Below, in pieces: positions 9,063 through 19,071 of a stretch of DNA of 64,000 bases. The notes under the pieces were generated by a model that ran no database searches, was not told the DNA's origin, and saw only the letters and a list, made by a program, of their open reading frames with translations. The DNA is from Sphingobacterium athyrii (GTDB lineage Bacteria > Bacteroidota > Bacteroidia > Sphingobacteriales > Sphingobacteriaceae): assembly GCF_003071065.1 (NCBI RefSeq), contig NZ_QCXX01000001.1:124001-188000 (forward strand), given 5' to 3'. The position numbers and the translations under genes were made by a program. Position 1 is the first letter of the stretch. Every line of letters starts with the position of its first letter.

Positions 9063-11957
9063 TTAAATAGCATTCAGGTAGTCGTTTAATGACAGCTCTG
9101 TTTCAACCTGTAACTTTTTGCGCAATCTATACCGATGGATTTCTACTCCCCTAACGGTAATATTCTGCAATTGTGCGATTTGTTTTGATGTGAAATGTAG
9201 CTTCAGATAAGCACATACTTTCAAGTCATTACGGGACAATCCGGGATGTTTTTCCTTTAATTTATTCAAAAAACCATCATTAAGCTCATCAAAATGACTA
9301 GCAAATTGATTCCAATTGGCACTATTTTTTTCAATGTCTTTCAACAGGTTGTTGATACGCCTTAGGTTTGAATCCTCATCCTCCCCCGTATCGAGCTTAG
9401 ATAGTTCATCTCGTACTTTAATTAATGCCCCCGAATTTTCAAGCAACTGCATACTTGTACTTGCCAGTTCTTTAGTCTTTGCCATCACTTCGTGCGCTAA
9501 CTTCTCATTATTCAGCTTCACAATTTCCTTTTCATTTTTCTCGATTTCCAGCTGATGGATATAGCGCAGTTGCGCCAATTGTTGTTCGTGTTTCCGTTGT
9601 TGTTTGCGCTGTTCGATTTTCCGAAAACGAATCAACCCCAATACGCCAAGTATACAGAGCAAAAAATAGAACGCTTTTGCCCATACCGTTTTATACCAAG
9701 GCGGCAGCACCACAAAGCTATATTCCTCCACATTGGATTCCTGGTTGAGATTATTCCGTACCTTCACTAAGAACGTATATTGACCATTCTGCAAGTTGGT
9801 GTATGACTTTTCTGACTGCTGGGTCCAGGAAGACCAATTCTCGTCATATCCCGACAGTTTATAACTAAACTCAAGATGTTGATGTATGCCATAACTTGGT
9901 GAGGAGAAGCTAAATCGGAAAGAATTGAAAACAGCGGGCAACTGTAGGACACTATCCTTTGCAGACGCTTGTCCCCGTTTTGAAGCATTTGAAAAAAAAC
10001 CGCCAAAAATAAGGCTATCACCCTTCCCTGTTGCCACGATTCGCGATAGTATAACGACAGGTTTTACACTTTGTTTCAGGTATTTATCATAATTGATATG
10101 AAGCGCTCCTTTTTCTGCTCCTACATAGATATTATTTCGATCAAAACTATAGATATGTTCAAAGCCGGAGGTATTCATGCCTTCTATTTCTGGAAAATTA
10201 ATCAGATGATAAGTTTCCTTTTTTGAATCAAATTGCCCCAGACCGACCGTTTTTTTTGTGCAAAACCAGACATTCCCATCTTGGTCATCCCTTAGATAGC
10301 GTATGGTCAGATCTTTAAAGGCATCAAATTGCTTGCTTGGCACAAATCGCTTCCTAGCATAGTCATAATTGTAAAGCCCTTTTTCGGTCGCAAAGACCAC
10401 CTGATTTTTTATTTTAAACACATAATTCTGATAATCCGCGGGGAGTCCCTGTTTTTGCGTGTAGAGTTGAGCCTGATATGACTTTCTATCCTGTGAAAGT
10501 GTTATGCGATAGATCCCTCTGTAGGGATGAGAAGCCCATATTGTTCCATGTTCATCCTGTTCAAGAAACCTGAAAGAATCCGAGGGCCCATTGAGCGGGC
10601 CTCTGGAAGAGAAAACGCCATTATGAAAATGCAATAGCTCCAATCCCTGATAGGTTCCGACCAAGGTCTCTTCAATCGGATAAACCATATTTAGCGGAAG
10701 CAATTTCCACGTTCCAATCCCCCGGCTTAATGGTCTGATGGAATGTCCCATAATCTGAAATAACCCTTTATTGTGTCCAAGCAGCAATTGGCCGTTGAGC
10801 TGTTCCAAGCGCCAGGCTTCTCCGCCATCACTTCCCGAAAGCAATGAAAAAACCGCTGGTGAACGGCTTTGATCAAGCAGACCGTTTTTTATACCCGCAT
10901 AATATACACCATTCGAGGAAGAGAGATAGAGTGTATGATTAAAGATCAGGGCAGAATATCCGGTCACATCATTCTCCATATTGGGTCTGAGATACCGAAT
11001 GGCACTTCCATAACTTATCACAGAAATCACATTATCCGTACCGATCCATATATTCTTTTGTCGGTCCACGAAGACAGCGGTGACATTCTTATTTTGCAGA
11101 CCTTCGCGGACACCGATCCGTTGTATGGTATTTCCAGCTAAGTTGCGTATGTGACAACCTTCTTTTGCATTGCCGACAACAAAGGTTGAATCATCGATTT
11201 TCGCTAAGGACGGTGTGTAACTACCATCGCCATCTTGTGCATTCAATCGTGTCAATATCCTGTCCTCTAAGGCGTAGGTTTCGTTATTTAATGTGGACAA
11301 GAGCATACGATCCTGACCAAAAGGCATTAGAGCAGCTATTTTAACTTCTTTGAAGGGCAGATCTTTGATAAATGGCGTCCATTTATTATCACGAAACTCC
11401 AGCAAGCCATTCTTCTTATCCTGAGCATAGAGCATCCCCCCTGATTGCCCCATATAATACCATTCTACAGCCGCCGGGTGTACTTGAATCTTTTGTCCCT
11501 TTAATTCAAATATCACATTGGTCCCCCTAAAAAAGACTGATTGCCCTACACCAACCGTATTCCAGATGTCTGCAAAGTTCCTGTATTTTTCGGGAACTAA
11601 ATCCTGCAATGACCGATAGACTAAACCCGATTGCGGTGAGCGTTCAAAATACCCAAAGTCACCTTGTCCACCAACATAAATTCGATCGTCGGCATCAATC
11701 CAGATCGAACGGATATTGGTGTGATTGGGCAGGGAAAATGTTTTCCAGTATCGTCCGTCAAAGGTCAGCAGCCCTTCGCTGTTACCAAAGTACATGATGC
11801 CATGACTATCCTGTTTGATATCCCAGGTACGGCTCCCACCTTGATATATGGATTTACTATAATTGTAGACCAAAGGCAAGCCAAGCAAATCCTGAGCAAA
11901 TAATGCATTTGAAAAAGCAGAAAATAGGATAAAAAAAAGGATGGCAAAACACTTCAT
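9063..11957 (-). CDS. Membrane-spanning one-component regulator (reg_prop repeats, Y_Y_Y domain, LuxR-type HTH)
   Basis: A 964-residue sensor-regulator. I start it at the ATG at 11957, preceded by GAAGGGA, which gives a clean signal peptide (MKCFAILFFILFSAFSNALF). The first 650 residues form two-component-regulator propeller repeats (WIGTDNVISVISYG, WASHPYRGIYRITL). A Y_Y_Y domain follows (FSYKLSGYDENWSSW), then a transmembrane helix (AFYFLLCILGVLGLIRF) and a coiled coil. The protein ends in a helix-turn-helix (HFTSKQIAQLQNITVRGVEI). There is no kinase or receiver domain. This type senses an oligosaccharide in the periplasm and activates a neighbouring utilization locus, as SusR-like proteins do. 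It is divergent from susC at 12136, so the glucan locus is the obvious target. Confidence 0.9.
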   Translation of the reverse strand: MKCFAILFFILFSAFSNALFAQDLLGLPLVYNYSKSIYQGGSRTWDIKQDSHGIMYFGNSEGLLTFDGRYWKTFSLPNHTNIRSIWIDADDRIYVGGQGDFGYFERSPQSGLVYRSLQDLVPEKYRNFADIWNTVGVGQSVFFRGTNVIFELKGQKIQVHPAAVEWYYMGQSGGMLYAQDKKNGLLEFRDNKWTPFIKDLPFKEVKIAALMPFGQDRMLLSTLNNETYALEDRILTRLNAQDGDGSYTPSLAKIDDSTFVVGNAKEGCHIRNLAGNTIQRIGVREGLQNKNVTAVFVDRQKNIWIGTDNVISVISYGSAIRYLRPNMENDVTGYSALIFNHTLYLSSSNGVYYAGIKNGLLDQSRSPAVFSLLSGSDGGEAWRLEQLNGQLLLGHNKGLFQIMGHSIRPLSRGIGTWKLLPLNMVYPIEETLVGTYQGLELLHFHNGVFSSRGPLNGPSDSFRFLEQDEHGTIWASHPYRGIYRITLSQDRKSYQAQLYTQKQGLPADYQNYVFKIKNQVVFATEKGLYNYDYARKRFVPSKQFDAFKDLTIRYLRDDQDGNVWFCTKKTVGLGQFDSKKETYHLINFPEIEGMNTSGFEHIYSFDRNNIYVGAEKGALHINYDKYLKQSVKPVVILSRIVATGKGDSLIFGGFFSNASKRGQASAKDSVLQLPAVFNSFRFSFSSPSYGIHQHLEFSYKLSGYDENWSSWTQQSEKSYTNLQNGQYTFLVKVRNNLNQESNVEEYSFVVLPPWYKTVWAKAFYFLLCILGVLGLIRFRKIEQRKQQRKHEQQLAQLRYIHQLEIEKNEKEIVKLNNEKLAHEVMAKTKELASTSMQLLENSGALIKVRDELSKLDTGEDEDSNLRRINNLLKDIEKNSANWNQFASHFDELNDGFLNKLKEKHPGLSRNDLKVCAYLKLHFTSKQIAQLQNITVRGVEIHRYRLRKKLQVETELSLNDYLNAI

Positions 11958-11998
11958 AATAATTCCCTTCAATTGGCTGACGTAAACTTGACGTATCC

Positions 11999-12006
11999 CA
12001 AATATA
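11999..12006 (-). promoter_or_regulatory. -7 element of the one-component regulator
   Basis: Read on the minus strand this is TATATTTG, an exact fit to the Bacteroidota TAnnTTTG element. A TTG lies 21 bases upstream as a possible -33 box. Transcription would begin near 11992, about 35 bases before the ATG at 11957, which supports that start over an in-frame TTG at 11972. Confidence 0.55.
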
Positions 12007-12082
12007 TTGAATTATAGCTGAAAAACCCAACATGAAGTAGTGTTGTAGTATCTTTAAAATTCATTAATCATATCTGTAAGGC

Positions 12083-12090
12083 TAATTTTG
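12083..12090 (+). promoter_or_regulatory. -7 element of susC
   Basis: TAATTTTG matches TAnnTTTG exactly and would start the transcript near 12096, about 40 bases before the ATG at 12136. No good TTTG box is seen 19-21 bases upstream. That would fit a promoter needing an activator such as the divergent regulator. The element overlaps an in-frame TTG at 12088, so that codon is unlikely to be the start. Confidence 0.55.
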
Positions 12091-12135
12091 ACTCTTGATA
12101 ATTATAAACAATTCCTAAATTTCAATTCATTACAC

Positions 12136-15100
12136 ATGAAAAATAATATCAGTATTATTGCCGGTACTGTGCTGTTCTCCTGCCTAACGAATATGGTAAG
12201 TGCACAGAGCAGAACAATCAGTGGGCGGATTACAAACGAGCAGGGTAATCCTGTTGTCGCCAGTATCGTTGTACGGGGGAACTCCAAAATAGGTACAAGT
12301 AGCAATGAAAACGGGGAATTTACACTCGCCATTCCCGCCAACTTTAATGATGTCATCATCTCATCACTGGGATATGAAACGAAAACAGTACCAGTAAACG
12401 GAACTACGTTAACTATTCAACTCAAACAAAAAGGAGATTTCAATCTCGATGAAGTGGTTGTCGTGGGTTACGGTACGCAACGCAAGGGCGACCTAACTGC
12501 CCCTATTGGCACAGTAAATATGGAAGAAATGGTCAAACGTACCGTCTCCAATCCAATGGATGCGCTACAAGGTGCAGTTGCGGGTGTGCAAATCGTAAGT
12601 TCGGGAGCACCGGGCTCATCACCCTCCGTTCGTGTCCGTGGGGTGGGTTCCTTTAATAATGAAACTCCGCTGTATGTTGTGGATGGAATGTTCATGGACA
12701 ACATTGACTTTCTGAATCCAAATGATATCGCTGACATCTCTGTTTTAAAGGACGCTTCGGGTGCTGCAATTTATGGGGTACGTGCCGCAAATGGTGTCAT
12801 TCTGGTAACCACAAAAAAAGGAAACCTAAATATGAAATCAAAAATTACATATAATGGTTTCGCTGGTTTCCAAACACCTACAAATGTCCTCAAAATGGCC
12901 AATGCACAGCAATATGCAGCCTATGCGACAGCCATTGGTAATGAAGCCTTCGTAAAAAGTTCGGTGCAAAAGTTTGGCGGGACCGAGACTAATCCGGCGA
13001 TGGACACCGATTGGTTCAACGAACTCCTGCGCTCCAAAGCCCTGATCACCAACCATAACCTCGACATCATGGGCGGATCCGATAAAATCACCTATTCCAT
13101 GGGACTTAATTACGTCAAACAGGATGGAATTATGGATGCCAGCAATATGAACCAAAAATACAATATCCGCATGCAGGCGGATGCCAAAGTAACAGACTGG
13201 TTAAAGGCGGGTTTTAGCGCGCATTTCAATAACTTCAAAACCTACTCGCCAAATAATGCCGCTTTTAGACAAGCTTATTTCGCCTCTCCGCTCTATCCTG
13301 TCTATGATCCTTCCCTGGAACTCGCCAAACCAGAGAAATTCGGCTCGAGTACTGCAATCGGCATGCAATCTGGCTTTTGGTACAACAATCCCATCGCAAC
13401 AGCCTTTTACAATACAAACCAAACAAAGGGTTTCCAGATCCTGCCTACCATCTATCTGGAAGCAACATTGTGGAAGGATAAGATCACTTTTCGTTCGCAG
13501 CTCAGCCAAAGGTATCAGTCCACACACAATATAAATTATAATCCAGTCTATTATATTGACAATGATCAGCGCAATGACCGCTCCTTTTTACGGTCAGCAC
13601 AGGCTCGTAATACCAATTATATTTTGGATAACCTCCTAACGTATAAAGATCAGGCAGGTAAGCATCACTGGTCCCTGCTATTAGGCCAGTCTTCACGTGA
13701 GGAACGTTGGCGCGAAACCTGGGTCCAAGCCAATGATGTACCTGCATCCGAGGAGTTTTGGTATGTCGGCGTAGATGCCCAAGGTACTGGTTCAGCCACT
13801 GGTTATGGCGAAAAAGGATCTCGGAATGCAGGAATATCGTACTTTACCAGAGGTACTTATGACTATGACAACAAGTATTTGCTGACTGCAACATTCCGCG
13901 CGGACGGAAGTTCAAAATACCAAACGAAATGGGGTTATTTTCCATCAGTTGGTCTGGGCTGGGTATTGACACGCGAAAAGTTTATGGAAAACCAAAAGCT
14001 CTTCAATCAGTTAAAGCTCCGTGGAAGTTGGGGTAAATTGGGGAACGATGGTATCCAGCCCAATGCAGGTTATGCAACGATCTATTCCGGCAACAACTAC
14101 TCGGGTATATTTGGCAGCGAGGGAGCAACAAATGGCATCCGAGTTCCCGGATACCGCGTCGGCCGCTTTTTTACCCAAGTCCGCTGGGAAGTTGTTGAGG
14201 AATGGGATGGCGGTCTGGATTTTGCTATGTTGAACAACCGTTTGACAGGGTCAGTAGATTATTACCATCGCACGACAAATGATCTTGCCTTTAGCCGGCC
14301 CATCCCCTTTTCCTGGGATCGTGTCTATGGCAACTGGGGCAGTGTGACAAACAGTGGCTGGGAGATTGGTTTGCAATGGAAAGACAAGGTCGGTGACTTC
14401 GGGTATGCAATAGGCGGAAACCTGACCACACTAAAAAATCGGGTAAAGAATCTTGGCGGACTGGAAAATATCATGAATGGTTATCCGGAATGGTCAGCGG
14501 AATTCCCGGCACGTATAGAGCTTAATCAGCCCATCAACTTCTATTATGGCTATGAAGTCGCAGGGGTCTACCAAAACCAGGCTCAGATTGATATGGATCC
14601 TATCGCAAAAAAATACAACCAACAAAATCCAAATACACCGATTTTACCCGGATATCTTCAGTACAAGGATCAGAACAACAATGGTGAACTTGATGAAAAA
14701 GACCGCGTCAACCTGGGCAATTACCTTCCGACCATTACCTATGGATTTAACTTAGCATTTGATTATAAAAAATTTGATTTAAGTGTTGCTTTTCAGGGTG
14801 TAGCCGGCAACAAGATCCATAATCTTAATCGCGCGATGCGCCGAAAATATAATCAGATGAACGCAGATGCCGCATTCATCGAAAACCTATGGACCGGAGA
14901 AGGAAGTAGTAATACACATCCCTCCGCAAAAGGTTCCGTTGCATCCTGGAATCTTCAAGCCAGTTCCTTTTTTGTTGAAAGTGGAGCCTATCTACGGATA
15001 CAGAACATACAATTGGGCTATAACTTTGATCTGAACAAAATACCGGTACGTGTATTTGCAACAGCCGACCGGCCTTTTATTTTCACCAAATACAATGGAT

Positions 15101-15189
15101 TTACGCCAGAAATATCCGGAATGGGATTCGATGCCAATGTGTATCCGATCGCCTCTACGTATAGTCTAGGTGTCAAAGTATCGTTCTAA
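12136..15189 (+). CDS. susC: SusC/RagA-family TonB-dependent outer-membrane transporter
   Basis: A 1,017-residue SusC-type receptor. The ATG at 12136 gives a signal peptide (MKNNISIIAGTVLFSCLTNM to SAQ). A CarboxypepD_reg-like domain follows (ISGRITNEQGNPVVASIVVR). Next come the SusC signature DEVVVVGYGTQRKGDLT, a TonB plug (VRVRGVGSFNNETPLYVVDG) and a long beta-barrel ending in F. It imports oligosaccharides across the outer membrane, energised by TonB, with the SusD lipoprotein as lid. There is no N-terminal FecR-contact domain, so ECF sigma/anti-sigma control is unlikely, consistent with the divergent one-component regulator. susD follows 25 bp downstream. The substrate is inferred from the downstream enzyme to be a beta-glucan. 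Confidence 0.95.
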   Translation: MKNNISIIAGTVLFSCLTNMVSAQSRTISGRITNEQGNPVVASIVVRGNSKIGTSSNENGEFTLAIPANFNDVIISSLGYETKTVPVNGTTLTIQLKQKGDFNLDEVVVVGYGTQRKGDLTAPIGTVNMEEMVKRTVSNPMDALQGAVAGVQIVSSGAPGSSPSVRVRGVGSFNNETPLYVVDGMFMDNIDFLNPNDIADISVLKDASGAAIYGVRAANGVILVTTKKGNLNMKSKITYNGFAGFQTPTNVLKMANAQQYAAYATAIGNEAFVKSSVQKFGGTETNPAMDTDWFNELLRSKALITNHNLDIMGGSDKITYSMGLNYVKQDGIMDASNMNQKYNIRMQADAKVTDWLKAGFSAHFNNFKTYSPNNAAFRQAYFASPLYPVYDPSLELAKPEKFGSSTAIGMQSGFWYNNPIATAFYNTNQTKGFQILPTIYLEATLWKDKITFRSQLSQRYQSTHNINYNPVYYIDNDQRNDRSFLRSAQARNTNYILDNLLTYKDQAGKHHWSLLLGQSSREERWRETWVQANDVPASEEFWYVGVDAQGTGSATGYGEKGSRNAGISYFTRGTYDYDNKYLLTATFRADGSSKYQTKWGYFPSVGLGWVLTREKFMENQKLFNQLKLRGSWGKLGNDGIQPNAGYATIYSGNNYSGIFGSEGATNGIRVPGYRVGRFFTQVRWEVVEEWDGGLDFAMLNNRLTGSVDYYHRTTNDLAFSRPIPFSWDRVYGNWGSVTNSGWEIGLQWKDKVGDFGYAIGGNLTTLKNRVKNLGGLENIMNGYPEWSAEFPARIELNQPINFYYGYEVAGVYQNQAQIDMDPIAKKYNQQNPNTPILPGYLQYKDQNNNGELDEKDRVNLGNYLPTITYGFNLAFDYKKFDLSVAFQGVAGNKIHNLNRAMRRKYNQMNADAAFIENLWTGEGSSNTHPSAKGSVASWNLQASSFFVESGAYLRIQNIQLGYNFDLNKIPVRVFATADRPFIFTKYNGFTPEISGMGFDANVYPIASTYSLGVKVSF

Positions 15190-15214
15190 CTATTAACCCT
15201 TTAATTTAAACTGC

Positions 15215-16765
15215 ATGAAAACTTTTAAATATATCCTGATTGCAAGCTGTTTAGGCATTTCTTTCGGCCTATCGAGCTGTAGTAAATTTTTGGACAAGCC
15301 CTTAGAAAACCAGCAGCGTTCTGAGGAGATTGATTACAGCAATACGGCTTTAATGTATGGTCCTGTTTCCGGTGTATATCGTTCGGCTTCAGATGATAAT
15401 CTGGTGCACTGGATTGACCTTTCCATTCGTTGTATGCGCGATGACGATTACCAACAGGCTGCACCGAATCCGAATGACAACCCCGAATTAATGGGTATCA
15501 AAAATTTCCAAAATGACGTCACAATTCAATCGTATTGGGGATTAAATCAATCTTGGATCAGTTATTACAGCCTTGTTATTGCAGCAAACAATGCATTGAT
15601 CGAACTGGATAACTTCGCCGCAAAAATCCCCGCATCTAATTCAGCTGACATCAAACTCAATAAACAATACAAGGCCGAAGTCAGATTTCTAAGGGCATAC
15701 GCCCATCTCATGGCATCACGCCTGTTTGGAAATGTACCTATTTTAATTGACAGCGATAATATCGGTCGCCTGGCCACAATCAATAAAAGTACAGCCGCAG
15801 AGGTTCGCCAATTTATCCTTGATGAAATGAATGCCTGTTCGGAGGATCTTGAAGATGCGCGTCCTAATCAGTCCAAGCACGTTGGTGCGGTAACACGATA
15901 TTCCGCGCTTCTTTTGAAAGCGAAAGCCGCAGCAGATTTGGCGGGAAATGATAACGGAAGTACCTATTGGAACGAGGTCCTCGATGCCACAAACAAAATT
16001 ATCGCAAGTGGCAAATTTTCCTTATACCCCAACTACTATGAACTTTTTAAAATTCCGGGAAAACTGTCTAATGAATCTATCTTTGAACTGCAATACTCCG
16101 ATTTTGGATTAGGAACCGGGGATATTGTTCGTCCCGGTGTTGATTGGGGAACGTTTTTCAAGTGGCAAGGTCCTTCAGGTGATCAAAAAGGAAGTCCTAT
16201 TTCTGGTGCCGGCTGGGTCCCACCTTCACAGAATATCGTTGATTTCTTAACCAATAGAGGCGAAACCGAACGGCTAAAAACGACAATCTTATACTGCGGT
16301 ATCAACGGCAACCCGGCAACTACGGCAACAACACCAAGCGGCGATATTGTCTATGGGAATCCATTCGGTGTCAAATATTTCAACGGCAAGGCCTATCTTC
16401 CAAAATCACAGATGACGGCAGGTCGAATGGAATATGGGGCGAACAATAATGTGCGTATACTACGTTACGCGGATGTACTTTTATTAAATGCAGAAGCCAA
16501 AGTCAGAAAGGGACAAAATGGTGATGAGCCTTTTCGTCTGATCCGTGAACGTGCCAAACTAACAGCAATTACAAATGTCACTTTAAACCAGATTTTGGAC
16601 GAACGCCGCGCCGAATTTGCCTGTGAATGGTGGGGCGAGCGTTTCAATGACCTGATCCGTACAGGACGGGCAAAAGAAGTATTCGGTGCAAAATTCACTC
16701 CCGGTGTAAGCGAGTTCCTCCCTATACCACAAACTCAAATAGATGCAAATCCTAACTTTCGATAA
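15215..16765 (+). CDS. susD: SusD/RagB-family glycan-binding lipoprotein
   Basis: A 516-residue lipoprotein whose signal peptide ends in LSSC, giving lipidated Cys22. SusD hallmarks are the FLDKPLENQ start of the mature part, helical TPR-like segments (EVRFLRAYAHLMASRLFGNV) and the C-terminal stretch RYADVLLLNAEAKVR, then ERRAEFACEWWGERFNDLIR. It ends FLPIPQTQIDANPNFR, the usual SusD tail. It sits on the cell surface over the SusC barrel and binds substrate. It lies 25 bp after susC and ends directly against the next start codon, so the three genes form one operon. No separate SusE/SusF-like surface glycan-binding protein is encoded in the cluster. Confidence 0.95.
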   Translation: MKTFKYILIASCLGISFGLSSCSKFLDKPLENQQRSEEIDYSNTALMYGPVSGVYRSASDDNLVHWIDLSIRCMRDDDYQQAAPNPNDNPELMGIKNFQNDVTIQSYWGLNQSWISYYSLVIAANNALIELDNFAAKIPASNSADIKLNKQYKAEVRFLRAYAHLMASRLFGNVPILIDSDNIGRLATINKSTAAEVRQFILDEMNACSEDLEDARPNQSKHVGAVTRYSALLLKAKAAADLAGNDNGSTYWNEVLDATNKIIASGKFSLYPNYYELFKIPGKLSNESIFELQYSDFGLGTGDIVRPGVDWGTFFKWQGPSGDQKGSPISGAGWVPPSQNIVDFLTNRGETERLKTTILYCGINGNPATTATTPSGDIVYGNPFGVKYFNGKAYLPKSQMTAGRMEYGANNNVRILRYADVLLLNAEAKVRKGQNGDEPFRLIRERAKLTAITNVTLNQILDERRAEFACEWWGERFNDLIRTGRAKEVFGAKFTPGVSEFLPIPQTQIDANPNFR

Positions 16766-18817
16766 ATGATGATAGCAGGAAGACTACTCGCTTTCCTATT
16801 GCTCAACCTTCTCTTCCTTCCCATCGGATGGGGACAGCAAGGGAAACCCGTTAAAACAACAATTACTAAGGTCGACGGTGGCTTTACAATCATGCGCAAC
16901 GGGCAGCCCTACTTCATCAGAGGGGCGGGCGGAACAAGCAATATGGAACAATTAAAAGCGTATGGAGGCAACTCCATACGCACATGGAGCCCTTACCAAG
17001 CAGATGAAATCCTAAATAAAGCACAACAGCTGGGACTTACGGTAACCCTGGGTCTCGACGTGAAAACAGAACGGCATGGCTTCGATTACAATGACCCGGT
17101 GGCGGTTGCAGAACAAAAAGAATACCTGCGTACAGTGATTCTGAAATACAAAGATCATCCGGCCCTATTGGCGTGGGGAATCGGCAATGAACTCAACTTG
17201 CATTACAGTAATCCCAAGGTCTGGGATGCTGTCAATGGCATTGCCAAAATGATCCATGAATTAGATCCCAATCACTTGGTTACCACCATGCTCGCCGGTA
17301 TAAATCAAAAGGAAATTGATTATATTAAAAGCAAATGTCCGGCATTGGACCTTCTTGCCGTGCAGGTGTATGGCGGACTTGCCTCCGTACCTGAACAATT
17401 GCAAAAAACAGGCTGGAACAAACCCTATATCGTGACAGAATGGGGCCCTACGGGCCATTGGGAAGGCCTACAAACACCTTGGGGTGCATCGATTGAAGAA
17501 ACCAGCCACGAGAAAGCAGCCGTTTACAAAAGCCGATACGAAGCCTCCATCGGTCAGGACAAAAACTGTCTGGGCTCTTATGTCTTTCTGTGGGGACAGA
17601 AGCAGGAACGTACACCGACCTGGTATGGACTGTTCACCGAAGCTGGCGAAGAAAATGAGGTTGTCGATGTGATGCATTACCTCTGGTCGGGCAAATGGCC
17701 AGACAATCGGGCGCCACAGCTGGATTCCTTTTTGTTGGACAACAGGCAGGCAAAAGATTTCATCTATCTTGAATCTGGAAAAACCTATCCCGTAAAAGTC
17801 TTTGTACAGGATCCCGACGGGGATAAATTAAGGATACGCTGGGAACTTCTCCAAGAGAGCACTGACCTTAAAGAAGGTGGTGACCGTGAAGAACGGCCAC
17901 AGGCGCTAGCCGGATTTATCAAAAATAGTGCGGATGACAAGGGTACATTAACTGCTCCTTCCAAAGAAGGTGCCTATCGGTTGTTTGTATATGCAAGCGA
18001 TGGAAATAACAATGTTGCGACGGCAAATATCCCCTTTTATGTGAGATCAACTTTAAATAAGACCAGTGGCAGAGCCTATCACTTTTCGCCAGTGCCGATA
18101 TGGTCTGATGAATTTAATTACTCGGGCTTACCGGATAAAAGCAAATGGTCCTACGATATCGGTTCCCTCTATGACGGCTGGGGAAACAATGAATTACAAT
18201 ATTATATGGAAGCTTCACGATCAAATTCCCTAGTGCAGGATGGCGTCCTGAAGATTACGGCGAAAAAGGAAAATAGAGGCGGTAAATCCTATACCTCCGC
18301 ACGGCTGACAAGTAAGAATAAGGGGGATTTCACTTACGGCAGATTTGAGGCCCGGGCAAAACTACCACGAGGCCGTGGCACCTGGCCCGCTATCTGGCTG
18401 CTTCCCACCAATTGGAAATATGGTGACTGGCCCAATTCAGGGGAAATAGATATACTTGAACATGTTGGATACGATCAGGATGTGGTTCATATTTCTACAC
18501 ACACCCAAGCATACAATCATGGCATCAACACACAGAAAACAAGTAAAAAAAAGGTATCCGGCGTTTCCGACAGGTTTCATAACTATCGTATCGACTGGAC
18601 TCCAGCCTACATCAAAGGATTTGTTGATGAACAGGAGATTTTCCACGTTGACAATGAAAACAAGAGTTTTAAAGAATGGCCCTTTGACCAGAATTTCCAT
18701 TGGTTAATCAATTTGGCTGTCGGAGGCAACTGGGGTGGTAAAGAAGGTATCGACGACACAATATTTCCGGCAACATTTGAAATTGATTATGTCCGTGTCT
18801 ATAATTTATTAGAATAA
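16766..18817 (+). CDS. Bimodular glucanase: GH TIM-barrel-like module fused to GH16 (laminarinase-type)
   Basis: A 683-residue exported protein with two catalytic-looking halves. Residues 1-24 are a signal peptide (cut after WGQ). Residues 30-310 resemble a clan GH-A TIM barrel: the putative acid/base is E142 in GIGNELNLH and the putative nucleophile is E225 in VTEWGPTGHWE. Residues 315-430 form an Ig/cadherin-like linker. Residues 445-683 are GH16 with the beta-1,3-glucanase motif GEIDILEH (E560, D562, E565). GH16 enzymes of this type cleave internal bonds in laminarin-like glucans. The first half is close to GH2-type barrels, but its exact family is uncertain. The ATG directly follows the susD stop (TAAATGATG), so the genes are probably translationally coupled; a second ATG at 16769 is an alternative start. 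Confidence 0.88.
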   Translation: MMIAGRLLAFLLLNLLFLPIGWGQQGKPVKTTITKVDGGFTIMRNGQPYFIRGAGGTSNMEQLKAYGGNSIRTWSPYQADEILNKAQQLGLTVTLGLDVKTERHGFDYNDPVAVAEQKEYLRTVILKYKDHPALLAWGIGNELNLHYSNPKVWDAVNGIAKMIHELDPNHLVTTMLAGINQKEIDYIKSKCPALDLLAVQVYGGLASVPEQLQKTGWNKPYIVTEWGPTGHWEGLQTPWGASIEETSHEKAAVYKSRYEASIGQDKNCLGSYVFLWGQKQERTPTWYGLFTEAGEENEVVDVMHYLWSGKWPDNRAPQLDSFLLDNRQAKDFIYLESGKTYPVKVFVQDPDGDKLRIRWELLQESTDLKEGGDREERPQALAGFIKNSADDKGTLTAPSKEGAYRLFVYASDGNNNVATANIPFYVRSTLNKTSGRAYHFSPVPIWSDEFNYSGLPDKSKWSYDIGSLYDGWGNNELQYYMEASRSNSLVQDGVLKITAKKENRGGKSYTSARLTSKNKGDFTYGRFEARAKLPRGRGTWPAIWLLPTNWKYGDWPNSGEIDILEHVGYDQDVVHISTHTQAYNHGINTQKTSKKKVSGVSDRFHNYRIDWTPAYIKGFVDEQEIFHVDNENKSFKEWPFDQNFHWLINLAVGGNWGGKEGIDDTIFPATFEIDYVRVYNLLE

Positions 18818-18846
18818 AATTTCATTTGGTAGCTCCCTTTTAAAAC

Positions 18847-18886
18847 CCGAAACCGCTTGTCAGATCACCTCGGCAGGCGGTTTCGG
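18847..18886 (+). terminator. Terminator-like hairpin after the glucan operon
   Basis: A perfect 10-bp stem (CCGAAACCGC at 18847-18856 with 18877-18886) encloses a 20-base loop and is followed by a short CTTTA. It lies 30 bp past the stop of the GH16 gene. The T-run is weak, so termination may be partial. Confidence 0.55.
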
Positions 18887-19071
18887 CTTTAACAATGATT
18901 TCTTTCATGATATTTTTTGTTCAAAAGCAGAAAAAAGTAAGAAGTATTTATACTTTTGAATGCACAAACGGCGATCAGCTTTTCTGGCATCCATTTTTTG
19001 AGACGAGAGATCAGAAAAAGAACCATAGCTGTTGTAAATATTAAAAGGATCCCTGAGCTAAAACACTTACT

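Noticed and set aside
12088..12135. TTG-initiated N-terminal extension of susC
   Set aside because: It overlaps the TAATTTTG element and would place 16 residues before a clean signal peptide at 12136.
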